Positions 1-11,919 of a DNA stretch of 64,000 nt are shown in pieces. How positions within the stretch are numbered: the first letter of the stretch is position 1; each line of letters begins with the position of its first letter. The stretch comes from Forficula auricularia. Its lineage: Eukaryota > Arthropoda > Insecta > Dermaptera > Forficulidae. Made by a program: the position numbers and the translations under genes. A model generated the notes under the pieces. It saw only the letters and a program-made list of their open reading frames with translations. It ran no database searches and was not told where the DNA came from. The stretch covers positions 4,944,304 through 5,008,303 of the forward strand of contig JALMQS010000187.1 in assembly GCA_024734495.1 (NCBI GenBank), written 5' to 3'.

Positions 1-77
1 ACAAAATCTCAGATATGTAAAATAAAAAATCACATTCCACATATGGTAGGAGCTGGTAAAATTGTAGTATATACCTA

Positions 78-753
78 CACTGAAAAAACGATATATTTAT
101 AGTTAAGAAATTATATTTGATATGAATAGATGGTGAAGTTAATTATGTCGAAATCGATCTCTGTATCAATATGAATAAATGATATATGTATTTTAAGTAT
201 TCTCATATTTTTGGAGCAACTCTAGATATATTAATAGTTAAGATGCCGCTATTTGAACCAACCACCAATAAGTAAATTATGAAAATATTGTTATTTGAGT
301 AAAATAGTGGAATAGTTAAATTTAATAGTTGGTGTATTTAAATGGAATAATATGTAATTACACAAGAAATTATATAAACTTGAATATTTTTTATTTATAA
401 TAAAAAATATTCAAGCTTATATCATTTATATTCATTTGATATAGAATCTATATTCAAGCAAATGAATTATATAAATATTTATTTTAATTATTCATTTGAT
501 TGAATTAATTGATAAAAATTTGAATTAATTATTGATATAAGTATAAGTAATCTAATTTTAATATATATTAAAATTTCTTATAATCTTATAGTGGGTTTTA
601 AAAATTAAAAAAAAAATTAATAATGTAAACAAAATTTTTGTTAATTTTTTTTTTTAAATATCTTAATTATTAAGATATCACTATTTGCAGAAAATCCAAG
701 TCGTTTTATGATAAAAAAAACATATTTATTATAAAGAAATTGTTTTTTCAGTG
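78..753. mobile_element. TA-flanked terminal-inverted-repeat element (MITE-like)
   Basis: The left end CACTGAAAAAAC at 78 is mirrored by GTTTTTTCAGTG ending at 753, and both ends are flanked by TA (76-77 and 754-755). The 676-bp interior is extremely AT-rich with no usable open frame. TA duplication and short TIRs fit a non-autonomous Tc1/mariner-type element. A similar GAAAAAACGATATATTTAT string recurs near 63490, probably a second fragment. Confidence 0.6.
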
Positions 754-756
754 TAC

Positions 757-1166
757 AGCGATGTAAGTTTACCATCTAAATAACATGGGGTTTTTGCCAA
801 TGAGCGATCAATTTTTTTATTCCGGCCAAAGTAATGGTTCAAAAAATTTGATAATCTGTAGATATTATCCTTATAATAGTAGTTATCTCTCAGAAATTTT
901 ACAGATTTTTAGGTATCAAAATTTTGGAGTCGAAATCTTACTATCTCTAAGAAATATCAGTATTTTATCTAGCTGTAACTCTAAAATTATAATAGCTAAA
1001 AATCTGTTAAGATTTTGAAAGATAGCCACTATTATAAGGATAAAGTCTACGGAGTATCAAATTTTTTGAACCATTATATTTTGGCCGGAATAAAAAATTC
1101 ATCGTTCAATACCAAAAAGCCCATTTTATTTAGATGGGAAACTTATATACATCGTTGTGGGCCCCA
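757..1166. repeat. Palindromic (fold-back) repeat, about 410 bp
   Basis: The sequence from about 757 to 905 returns in reverse complement from about 1010 to 1166. Examples are TTATTCCGGCC against GGCCGGAATAA, and CCATCTAAATAA against TTATTTAGATGG. The centre is near 960. Small open frames here come from the palindrome arms and are not genes. Confidence 0.6.
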
Positions 1167-1409
1167 GGTTAAAATTGAAATAGAGTACTTGAAACTTGGG
1201 GATATTTTTTTTTATTTATTTCGAACCATATGAGGATGGGACAGCATAAAAATTCCCACCCTAATGGAGATACATTCATTTTCAAATACAAATTGGAACT
1301 AATCACTTTCAAAATGCGAAAAAACTTCAAAATGGAATAAATCTCAATGATTACTAATCCAAATTTCAAATTCATTTTTCTCTCTTCAAAATTGATTAAT
1401 TTGAATTCT

Positions 1410-4400
1410 GCTAAGTCTAATTTCTAGCTTTCTGCTTAATATATAAATAGTTTTATTTGTTTGAGTGTTCTGAAGGCTTCGACTTCATTTTCAGTCCAAT
1501 TGAAAGTCTAATTTATATTAATTCCTTATAAAAATTTAATTAAACACTCTTGTCAAAATTTTATATTAGACTAAAAATAAAGGCCATATTTTGGAATCTA
1601 TAATTTTCAACAAATTAAAATATTTTTATTCTCTAATTTCTAGCTTTAAATTGACTTTCTGCTTAATATAAATATTTTTATTTATTTGAGTGTTTTGAAG
1701 GCTTCCACTTCATTGTCAGTCCAGTTGAAAATCTAATTTATATTAATTCCGTTTAAAAATTTAATTAAACACTCTTGTCAAAATTTTATATTAGACTAAA
1801 AATTACGGCCATATTTTGGAATGTATAATTTTCAAAAATTATATTATTTTTATTCTCTAAATCCCGATTTAAATTGACTTTCTGCTTAATAAAAATATTT
1901 TTATTTGTTTGAGTGTTTTGAGGGCTTCGACTTCATTTTCAGTCCAGTTAAAAATCTAATTTATATTAATTCCGTTTAAAAATTTAATTAAACACTCTTG
2001 TTAACATTTTATATTAGACAAAAAAATGAAGGTCATATTTTGGAATGTATAATTTTCAAAAAATTATATTATTTTTATTCTCTAAATGGCGCTTTAAATT
2101 GACTTTCTGCTTAATAAAAATATTTTTATTTGTTTGAGTGTTTTGAGGGCTTCGACTTCATTTTCAGTCCAATTGAAAGTCTAATTTATATTAATTCCTT
2201 ATAAAAATTTAATTAAACACTCTTGTCAAAATTTTATATTAGACTAAAAATGAAGGCCATATTTTGGAATCTATAATTTTCAACAAATTATATTATTTTT
2301 ATTCTCTAAATCCCGCTTTAAATTGACTTTCTGCTTAATATAAATATTTTTATTTGTTTGAGTGTTTTGAGGGCTTCGGCTTCATTTTCAGTCCAATTGA
2401 AAATCTAATTTATATTAATTCCTTTTAAAAATTTAATTAAACACTCTTGTTATCATTTTATATTAGACTAAAAATGAAGGCCATATTTTGGAATCTATAA
2501 TTTTCAAAAAATTATATTATTTTTATTCTCTAAATGGCGCTTTAAATTGACTTTCTGCTTAATAAAAATATTTTTATTTGTTTGAGTGTTTTGAGGGCTT
2601 CCACTTCATTGTCAGTCCAGTTAAAAATCTAATTTATATTAATTCCGTTTAAAAATTTAATTAAACACTCTTGTTAACATTTTATATTAGACTAAAAATG
2701 AAGGCCATATTTTGGAATGTATAATTTTCAAAAAATTATATTATTTTTATTCTCTAAATGGCGCTTTAAATTGACTTTCTGCTTAATAAAAATATTTTTA
2801 TTTGTTTGAGTGTTTTGAGGGCTTCGACTTCATTTTCAGTCCAATTGAAAGTCTAATTTATATTAATTCCTTATAAAAATTTAATTAAACACTCTTGTCA
2901 AAATTTTATATTAGACTAAAAATGAAGGCCATATTTTGGAATCTATAATTTTCAACAAATTATATTATTTTTATTCTCTAAATCCCGCTTTAAATTGACT
3001 TTCTGCTTAATATAAATATTTTTATTTGTTTGAGTGTTTTGAGGGCTTCGACTTCATTTTCAGTCCAATTGAAAATCTAATTTATATTAATTCCTTATAA
3101 AAATTTAATTAAACACTCTTGTTAACATTTTATATTAGACTAAAAATGAAGGCCATATTTTGGAATCTATAATTTTCAACAAATTATAATATTTTTATTC
3201 TCTAAATTTCGCTTTAAATTGACTTTCTGCTTAATATAAATATTTTTATTTATTTGAGTGTTTTGAAGGCTTCGACTTCATTGTCAGTCCAGTTAAAAAT
3301 CTAATTTATATTAATTCCGTTTAAAAATTTAATTAAACACTCTTGTTAACATTTTATATTAGACAAAAAATGAAGGCCATATTTTGGAATCTATAATTTT
3401 CAACAAATTATAATATTTTTATTCTCTAAATTTCGCTTTAAATTGACTTTCTGCTTAATATAAATATTTTTATTTGTTTGAGTGTTTTGAGGGCTTCGAC
3501 TTCATTTTCAGTCCAGTTGAAAATCTAATTTATATTAATTCCGTTTAAAAATTTAATTAAACACTCTTGTTAACATTTTATATTAGACTAAAAATGAAGG
3601 CCATATTTTGGAATGTATAATTTTCAACAAATTATATTATTTTTATTCTCTAAATGGCGCTTTAAATTGACTTTCTGCTTAATAAAAATATTTTTATTTG
3701 TTTGAGTGTTTTGAGGGCTTCGACTTCATTTTCAGTCCAATTGAAAATCTAATTTATATTAATTCCGTTATAAAAATTTAATTAAACACTCTTGTTAACA
3801 TTTTATATTAGACTAAAAAATGAAGGCCATATTTTGGAATCTATAATTTTCAACAAATTATATTATTTTTATTCTCTAAATGCCGCTTTAAATTGACTTT
3901 CTGCTTAATAAAAATATTTTTATTTGTTTGAGTGTTTTGAGGGCTTCGACTTCATTTTCAGTCCAATTGAAAGTCTAATTTATATTAATTCCTTATAAAA
4001 ATTTAATTAAACACTCTTGTCAAAATTTTATATTAGACTAAAAATGAAGGCCATATTTTGGAATCTATAATTTTCAACAAATTATATTATTTTTATTCTC
4101 TAAATCCCGCTTTAAATTGACTTTCTGCTTAATATAAATATTTTTATTTGTTTGAGTGTTTTGAGGGCTTCGGCTTCATTTTCAGTCCAATTGAAAATCT
4201 AATTTATATTAATTCCTTTTAAAAATTTAATTAAACACTCTTGTTAACATTTTATATTAGACTAAAAATGAAGGCCATATTTTGGAATCTATAATTTTCA
4301 ACAAATTATATTATTTTTATTCTCTAAATGGCGCTTTAAATTGACTTTCTGCTTAATATAAATATTTTTATTTGTTTGAGTGTTTTGAGGGCTTCGACTT

Positions 4401-7400
4401 CATTTTCAGTCCAATTGAAAATCTAATTTATATTAATTCCGTTATAAAAATTTAATTAAACACTCTTGTCAAAATTTTATATTAGACTAAAAATGAAGGC
4501 CATATTTTGGAATCTATAATTTTCAACAAATTATATTATTTTTATTCTCTAAATCCCGCTTTAAATTGACTTTCTGCTTAATAAAAATATTTTTATTTGT
4601 TTGAGTGTTTTGAGGGCTTCGACTTCATTTTCAGTCCAATTGAAAATCTAATTTATATTAATTCCTTATAAAAATTTAATTAAACACTCTTGTCAAAATT
4701 TTATATTAGACTAAAAATGAAGGCCATATTTTGGAATCTATAATTTTCAACAAATTATATTATTTTTATTCTCTAAATCCCGCTTTAAATTGACTTTCTG
4801 CTTAATATAAATATTTTTATTTGTTTGAGTGTTTTGAGGGCTTCGACTTCATTTTCAGTCCAATTGAAAGTCTAATTTATATTAATTCCTTATAAAAATT
4901 TAATTAAACACTCTTGTCAAAATTTTATATTAGACTAAAAATGAAGGCCATATTTTGGAATCTATAATTTTCAACAAATTATAATATTTTTATTCTCTAA
5001 ATTTCGCTTTAAATTGACTTTCTGCTTAATATAAATATTTTTATTTGTTTGAGTGTTTTGAGGGCTTCGACTTCATTTTCAGTCCAATTGAAAATCTAAT
5101 TTATATTAATTCCTTTTAAAAATTTAATTAAACACTCTTGTTAACATTTTATATTAGACTAAAAATGAAGGCCATATTTTGGAATCTATAATTTTCAACA
5201 AATTATAATATTTTTATTCTCTAAATTTCGCTTTAAATTGACTTTCTGCTTAATATAAATATTTTTATTTGTTTGAGTGTTTTGAGGGCTTCGGCTTCAT
5301 TTTCAGTCCAATTGAAAATCTAATTTATATTAATTCCTTTTAAAAATTTAATTAAACACTCTTGTTAACATTTTATATTAGACTAAAAATGAAGGCCATA
5401 TTTTGGAATCTATAATTTTCAACAAATTATATTATTTTTATTCTCTAAATGGCGCTTTAAATTGACTTTCTGCTTAATAAAAATATTTTTATTTGTTTGA
5501 GTGTTTTGAGGGCTTCGACTTCATTTTCAGTCCAATTGAAAGTCTAATTTATATTAATTCCTTATAAAAATTTAATTAAACACTCTTGTCAAAATTTTAT
5601 ATTAGACTAAAAATGAAGGCCATATTTTGGAATCTATAATTTTCAACAAATTATAATATTTTTATTCTCTAAATCCCGCTTTAAATTGACTTTCTGCTTA
5701 ATATAAATATTTTTATTTGTTTGAGTGTTTTGAGGGCTTCGGCTTCATTTTCAGTCCAATTGAAAATCTAATTTATATTAATTCCTTTTAAAAATTTAAT
5801 TAAACACTCTTGTTATCATTTTATATTAGACTAAAAATGAAGGCCATATTTTGGAATCTATAATTTTCAACAAATTATAATATTTTTATTCTCTAAATTT
5901 CTAGCTTTAAATTGACTTTCTGCTTAATATAAATATTTTTATTTATTTGAGTGTTTTGAGGGCTTCGACTTCATTTTCAGTCCAATTGAAAATCTAATTT
6001 ATATTAATTCCTTTTAAAAATTTAATTAAACACTCTTGTCAACATTTTATATTAGACTAAAAATGAAGGCCATATTTTGGAATCTATAATTTTCAACAAA
6101 TTATAATATTTTTATTCTCTAAATTTCGCTTTAAATTGACTTTCTGCTTAATATAAATATTTTTATTTGTTTGAGTGTTTTGAGGGCTTCGGCTTCATTT
6201 TCAGTCCAATTGAAAATCTAATTTATATTAATTCCTTTTAAAAATTTAATTAAACACTCTTGTTAACATTTTATATTAGACTAAAAATGAAGGCCATATT
6301 TTGGAATATATAATTTTCAACAAATTATAATATTTTTATTCTCTAAATCCCGCTTTAAATTGACTTTCTGCTTAATATAAATATTTTTATTTGTTTGAGT
6401 GTTTTGAGGGCTTCGACTTCATTTTCAGTCCAATTGAAAGTCTAATTTATATTAATTCCTTATAAAAATTTAATTAAACACTCTTGTCAAAATTTTATAT
6501 TAGACTAAAAATGAAGGCCATATTTTGGAATCTATAATTTTCAACAAATTATAATATTTTTATTCTCTAAATCCCGCTTTAAATTGACTTTCTGCTTAAT
6601 ATAAATATTTTTATTTGTTTGAGTGTTTTGAGGGCTTCGACTTCATTTTCAGTCCAATTGAAAATCTAATTTATATTAATTCCTTTTAAAAATTTAATTA
6701 AACACTCTTGTTAACATTTTATATTAGACTAAAAATGAAGGCCATATTTTGGAATCTATAATTTTCAACAAATTATAATATTTTTATTCTCTAAATCCCG
6801 CTTTAAATTGACTTTCTGCTTAATATAAATATTTTTATTTATTTGAGTCTTTTGAGGACTTCGACTTCATTTTCAGTCCAATTGAAAATCTAATTTATAT
6901 TAATTCCTTATAAAAATTTAATTAAACACTCTTGTCAACATTTTATATTAGACTAAAAATGAAGGCCATATTTTGGAATCTATAATTTTCAACAAATTAT
7001 AATATTTTTATTCTCTAAATCCCGCTTTAAATTGACTTTCTGCTTAATATAAATATTTTTATTTGTTTGAGTGTTTTGAGGGCTTCGACTTCATTTTCAG
7101 TCCAATTGAAAGTCTAATTTATATTAATTCCTTATAAAAATTTAATTAAACACTCTTGTCAAAATTTTATATTAGACTAAAAATGAAGGCCATATTTTGG
7201 AATCTATAATTTTCAACAAATTATAATATTTTTATTCTCTAAATCCCGCTTTAAATTGACTTTCTGCTTAATATAAATATTTTTATTTGTTTGAGTGTTT
7301 TGAGGGCTTCGACTTCATTTTCAGTCCAATTGAAAATCTAATTTATATTAATTACTTATAAAAATTTAATTAAACACTCTTTTCAAAATTTTATATTAGA

Positions 7401-8590
7401 CTAAAAATGAAGGCCATATTTTGGAATCTATAATTTTCAACAAATTATAATATTTTTATTCTCTAAATCCCGCTTTAAATTGACTTTCTGCTTAATATAA
7501 ATATTTTTATTTATTTGAGTGTTTTGAGGGCTTCGACTTCATTTTCAGTCCAATTGAAAATCTAATTTATATTAATTCCGTTATAAAAATTTAATTAAAC
7601 ACTCTTGTCAAAATTTTATATTAGACTAAAAATGAAGGCCATATTTTGGAATCTATAATTTTCAACAAATTATAATATTTTTATTCTCTAAATTTCGCTT
7701 TAAATTGACTTTCTGCTTAATATAAATATTTTTATTTGTTTGAGTGTTTTGAGGGCTTCGACTTCATTTTCAGTCCAATTGAAAATCTAATTTATATTAA
7801 TTCCTTTTAAAAATTTAATTAAACACTCTTGTCAAAATTTTATATTAGACTAAAAATGAAGGCCATATTTTGGAATCTATAATTTTCAAAAAATTATATT
7901 ATTTTTATTCTCTAAATCCCGATTTAAATTGACTTTCTGCTTAATAAAAATATTTTTATTTGTTTGAGTGTTTTGAGGGCTTCGACTTCATTTTCAGTCC
8001 AATTGAAAGTCTAATTTATATTAATTCCTTATAAAAATTTAATTAAACACTCTTGTCAAAATTTTATATTAGACTAAAAATGAAGGCCATATTTTGGAAT
8101 CTATAATTTTCAACAAATTATAATATTTTTATTCTCTAAATCCCGCTTTAAATTGAATTTCTGCTTAATATAAATATTTTTATTTGTTTGAGTGTTTTGA
8201 GGGCTTCGACTTCATTTTCAGTCCAATTGAAAGTCTAATTTATATTAATTCCTTATAAAAATTTAATTAAACACTCTTGTCAAAATTTTATATTAGACTA
8301 AAAATGAAGGCCATATTTTGAAATCTATAATTTTCAACAAATTATAATATTTTTATTCTCTAAATCCCGCTTTAAATTGAATTTCTGCTTAATATAAATA
8401 TTTTTATTTTTTTGAGTGTTTTGAAGGCTTCGACTTAATTTTCAGTCCAAATGAAAATTTAATTTATATTAGATAATTCCTAACAAAAATTTAATTACAT
8501 ACTCTTGTCAAAATTTTATATTAGACTGAAGAGAAAGAGCCATATTATCTTTGAAAATTGTTTTCCAACAAATTAAAACATTTTTATTGT
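1410..8590. repeat. 224-bp tandem satellite, about 32 copies, hammerhead-related
   Basis: The landmark GTTTTGAGGGCTTCGAC (first at about 1465, last at about 8415) recurs every 224-225 bp, giving about 32 copies. Variants alternate at fixed places: CCCGCTTT, GGCGCTTT or TTTCGCTTT, and TTAATAAAAA or TTAATATAAA. The GCTTCGGCTTC variant recurs at 2370, 4166, 5290, 5738 and 6187, which are multiples of the period and suggest block duplication. First and last copies are the most divergent, as expected at array edges. On the minus strand each monomer reads CTGAAAA-T-GAAGTC...GAAGCC...CAC-TCAAACAAATAA. This is collinear with the hammerhead at 13671-13730, including the shared tail TCAAACAAATAA. G8 of the core is A in the copies read, and GAAA has become AAAA, so no canonical cleavage is expected. 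Confidence 0.92.
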
Positions 8591-9337
8591 GTGAGCATCC
8601 AAAAAGACATAATATATTCTTCAGTTTCTTCCTTTTTAAATTAAAAACTTTGCCACTTGCGGCAAAATATGTATCATTTTAATTTCGCCAACTTTTTTTT
8701 TATTAAATTTCTTTATGGTAAAATTGTTTATTTGAAAATTAAAAAAAAAAGAAAAAACAAGCAAACTTGAAACTGAATCTGTTTGACAATAGAGATGGAA
8801 AATCCTTTTGAGATTTTAAAACAAAAACATATTCGAGTGGAGAAATATTTTAAATATATATACGAACAAAAAAGTAAAGGAATTCTATATTCTATACTCT
8901 GATAACCCAATAAAACATTGTTTAAATTTGTATGTAACAAATGTTTAATTAGTAAATTGAATCAAACGAACTGTGAATTTACGCCCATATTTATTTGCGC
9001 GTGTTTATTTTTTTCTATTCCACCCCCCAGCCTTTTTTTTTTTTTTTTCTGCTCGTAAATGAAATTGTCACTTGAGCTGAAAACTTGTGGAAAAAGTTTT
9101 TCCCTCTATTCAAACGCTATACTTTAGAAGAGTCCGTGGAGAATTACGCCATTAGTCATTCATTATTAAGAAAGAAAAAGTAAAATTTAAAAAAACAAAA
9201 TAAAATTTAAAAAAAGTACAAAAAAATGTAATAATCACAAAGTGTGTGCCGTAGAATGTACTTTTAATTAATTTCGACAAAGTACCCAACGCTTTTTGAT
9301 TATTACATTATTTTGTACTTTTTAGAAGCGTGTTTTT
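8591..9337. other. Unassigned AT-rich spacer
   Basis: No gene or clear repeat structure seen. The sequence has poly-A and poly-T tracts. A 70-codon open frame at 8728-8940 on the minus strand is AT-driven and resembles nothing I know. From about 9240, sequence similar to the palindrome at 9580-9756 begins (AAAGCG and TTTTTGATTATTACATTA strings). Confidence 0.4.
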
Positions 9338-9579
9338 TTAGTTTTTACATGCTTCATATTATCCTCACCTGTATGTATGTATGTATCAATGTGACTTTTG
9401 TTCTGTTAAATTTCGCAAACATTTCTCTATAAAAACAATTGTTTACCCACTCAATTTAAATGAAATTATATTACAAAAATAATAAAAAGAAATACATTTC
9501 AATCTGTTAAATTCCGCAAACTGTTCTCTATAAAAATAATTAAGACTAAAAAGTAAAAAAATAAATTATATTAAAAAAA

Positions 9580-9756
9580 AAATTAAAAAACATGTTTCTA
9601 AAAAGTACAAAATAATATAATACTTAATCAAAAAGCGTGGGGCACTTTATTTACTTTATTTATTAGAAAAATACATGTTTCTGGGCCCCACACTTTTTGA
9701 TTAAGTATTACATTACTTTGTACTCTTTAGAAGCGTGTTTTTTTTTAGTTTTTTTT
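9580..9756. repeat. Palindrome with AAAGCGTGGGGC motif
   Basis: TTCTAAAAAGTACAAAATAA and TTAATCAAAAAGCGTGGGGC on the left (9597-9640) are mirrored by GGCCCCACACTTTTTGATTA and TTTGTACTCTTTAGAA on the right (about 9682-9731). Related halves lie at 9240-9350 and 20150-20240. Confidence 0.6.
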
Positions 9757-9829
9757 AAATATAATTTTTATTATATATATATTTTATAGTACATTTCATT
9801 TTCTTGTTTTTTTTTTTTTTTTAATTTTT

Positions 9830-10190
9830 TAAGAAACCTTCCCTCTTAATTTTTGGTTCGATTTCAACCAAAATCTAATCTCAATTTACTAAAATTATTA
9901 CATGCAAAAATTCGTTTCGATATTCACATTAGTTTTTAAGCTAGAGAGTATACAAAATTTGGTAACGCACGTAAGTAAGTACTAACAGACATTTTGGAAA
10001 AAAAATTAATATCTGGAAAAATATAACCTTTTCGATGTTCACTCATTAGGGCTTTTTTTGGAGACCAAAACGCCATTGTTTCGCTCAATTTTTTTAATAA
10101 AATAATTTTTTAAGTCGTTTTTGAGATATTTCAAAAATACGAATCAAAAAAACGACTTTTTTCATACACGGTTACAATACTGGTCTGCTA
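9830..10190 (-). repeat. Reversed fragment of the TTTACCATACA element family
   Basis: Read on the minus strand, this matches the body of the elements at 58509 and 61984: ACGGTT..., an AAAATGTCTGTTAG-like run, a GTGCGTTACCAAATTT run and the ATCGAAACGAATTT segment. Both TIRs are absent, so it is a relic. Confidence 0.45.
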
Positions 10191-10289
10191 ATTCATCTTC
10201 ATACCAAATTTCAAGGTTCTAGCCTTACCACAAATTCTGAATAAAATAATTTATTAGAACGTTATTTTCATTAAAAAAACAACAACGAT

Positions 10290-10316
10290 TCGGAGGATCG
10301 TCCTTCCTTCTTCAGG
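10290..10316 (-). ncRNA. Decayed hammerhead ribozyme (left member of a pair)
   Basis: The minus strand reads CTGAAGA, one extra A, then GGAAGGA-CGA-TCCTCC as stem II, then GAATCG. The core GAAA has become GAAT, so the A15.1 position is lost. It pairs with the plus-strand relic at 10506-10541 in the usual divergent arrangement. Confidence 0.5.
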
Positions 10317-10382
10317 TTTTAAAATGGTCAACGAAGATTCCATGTATATAAATATATAATTTTTAATTGAAATTAATTAATG

Positions 10383-10612
10383 AAGGGGTTAAAATAAGAG
10401 ACGTGCAGCTTTTAATTATTTCTTTTTTATATATTAACTCCGCTAAAGTTTCGGCTATTGGTTGTATCCAAATTTTTTTTTTTTTTATATAAATATTGAC
10501 AAATTCTGAAGATGGCTACAAACAATAGCCAAAACGTTAGCGGGACTTCATAAATAAAAAAAAAAATAAATAAAAGCGGCACGTCTCTTATTTTAACCCT
10601 TTCATAAATTAA
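10383..10612. repeat. Small fold-back around hammerhead relics
   Basis: GGGTTAAAATAAGAGACGTG (from about 10387) is mirrored by CACGTCTCTTATTTTAACCC (ending about 10600). The loop holds the plus-strand hammerhead-like motif at 10506 and, on the minus strand near 10440-10470, a GAAAC half whose CUGANGA side is lost. Confidence 0.6.
10506..10541 (+). ncRNA. Decayed hammerhead ribozyme (right member of a pair)
   Basis: CTGAAGA at 10506, extra T, stem II GGCTA-CAAACAA-TAGCC (5 bp), then AAAACGTTA. The conserved G12 of GAAA is A, so activity is unlikely. The layout otherwise matches the intact copies. Confidence 0.55.
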
Positions 10613-10959
10613 TACAACTACAGCTATAAAGAATTCCTAAAATAAATTGAAATTATGTTCAAAACTATGTGCACACCCGATGACTTGAGTTTTTTTTTTA
10701 ATATAATTTTTTTTTTACTTTTTAGTCTTAATCATTTTTATAGAGAACAGTTTGCGGAATTTAACAGATTGAAATGTATTTATTATTATTATTTTTGTAA
10801 TATAATTTCATTTAAATTGAGTAAGTAAACAATTATTTTTATAGAGAAATGTTTGCGGAATTTAACAGAACAAAAGTCATATTGATACATAAGTACATAC
10901 ATACAGGTGAAGCTAATATAAAGCGTGTAAAAAAAATAAAATAAAAACATGGGACTCAC

Positions 10960-11011
10960 CAGCCAGCTGAGCATATCGACGGCGTCAATCATGGCGTCGA
11001 TGTTTGTTCCG
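10960..11011 (-). CDS. Candidate internal exon of an unidentified host gene
   Basis: On the minus strand a pyrimidine-rich run ending TCTCTCTCTGTACCAG (a plausible 3' splice site) precedes 52 nt, followed at once by GTGAGT, a strong 5' splice site. The 52 nt translate without stops as G-TNIDAMIDAVDMLSWL, with GC-ending codons (GAC GCC, GTC, CTC AGC) unlike the surrounding repeats. The ATG inside it has a good context (GACGCCATGA), so it could instead be a first coding exon starting MIDAVDMLSWL. The upstream side on this strand is a GC-rich CpG-containing stretch (11.4-11.9 kb) that could be promoter or 5' leader. I do not recognise the protein. Seen: splice-like signals and composition. Inferred: that it is a host exon. 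No neighbouring exon was found in the window. Confidence 0.4.
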
Positions 11012-11911
11012 CTGGTACAGAGAGAGAATCAAAATGGCAATATTTTCACAGCACTAGAACTGGTAACGCTTGAATTTTAATCCGAATGGCCACCCGCATT
11101 TTACCATAATCAAATATTAAAACACAACAACTTCATTTGAAATTCCCGCCTATTTATCTAACCTTTATTTTTCGCGCTAATGTATTTTTCCAATAATGAA
11201 ATACATTACCGGCGCGCGATTTTTAAAAATAAAAGTAACATTGTAGGCGATATTGAATCAAATGGAGAATAATTCAGCGATTATCCAAGCTCAGACATTG
11301 TTCCACTATTCGACATTTCTCGATATGTATTTTTTGAGCAATTCTGAGTTGATGATGTCACTTGGTACACTAATTTTAGCCGATCTTCATCAATCATCCA
11401 CACACACAAATAAATCTAGATAAGTCTATCCATATTGAGGATTAGCTTTGGTAAATTCATCGTGGCTGCGTGGTTTATTAATAGCCCGGCCACGTGGCCC
11501 GCCGCACTCTCGCACTGGTTGGCTTCTGTATTCAGCACTACACACAACCGGGTCCCCATCAACGGAGTGGATTCGAGTACTGAGTACTGAGTAGTGGTCT
11601 GCGCGGCGTCGCGACGCTGACTGTGACCACGGTGGTTCTTTCTCCCTCTTCGCCGCTACCTGGCCAGTTTCCAAAAACGACGGCGGCGTCGACGTCGACG
11701 TCGGCCGACCTCTTCCGCTCCGCCCACCTCGCACTGACCGCAAGGACAGAAACAACAAAAGAAATCGGGAAAAACAACAACCAGGAGGAGGGAAAAAAGT
11801 AAAAAGAAGAGCGAGAAGCAAATAACCCCAAATGGACAAGCCCACAAAATAGAGAGGGCACGCTTTTGTTCAGGGATGCCAACAAAACAAATCAGGTTCA
11901 TTAAAATGAGA
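11012..11911. other. GC-rich, CpG-containing island, possible promoter or 5' leader
   Basis: From about 11430 to 11760 GC content is far above the surroundings, with many CpGs and a GGCGGCGTCGACGTCGACG-like run near 11680. Overlapping minus-strand open frames (11426-11901) exist in all three frames, which suggests composition rather than coding. It lies upstream of the candidate minus-strand exon. No TATA or initiator is clear enough to place a start site. Confidence 0.35.
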
Positions 11912-11919
11912 CCAAAAAC

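Larger units (their letters stand above)
9338..10945. mobile_element. Fold-back element with about 220-bp inverted arms
   Basis: The left arm (about 9338-9575) contains TTAAATTTCGCAAACATTT and TTAAATTCCGCAAACTGTT. The right arm (about 10700-10945) carries their reverse complements in the same order. The roughly 1.1-kb loop holds other repeats: a palindrome at 9580-9756, a reversed piece of the TTTACCATACA family at 9830-10190, and a decayed hammerhead pair at 10290-10541. The right tip lies about 10-15 bp from the donor-like GTGAGT of the candidate exon at 10960-11011, so the element appears to have landed just inside an intron. No transposase is visible. Confidence 0.65.

Noticed and set aside
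1410..8590. Regular direct repeats that might suggest a CRISPR array
   Set aside because: The whole 224-bp unit is repeated, with no short repeat/unique spacer pattern, and the sequence is eukaryotic satellite.
11426..11901. Minus-strand protein of up to 139 residues
   Set aside because: Three overlapping frames are all open because of GC-rich composition; no motif, no codon pattern and no homology recognised.
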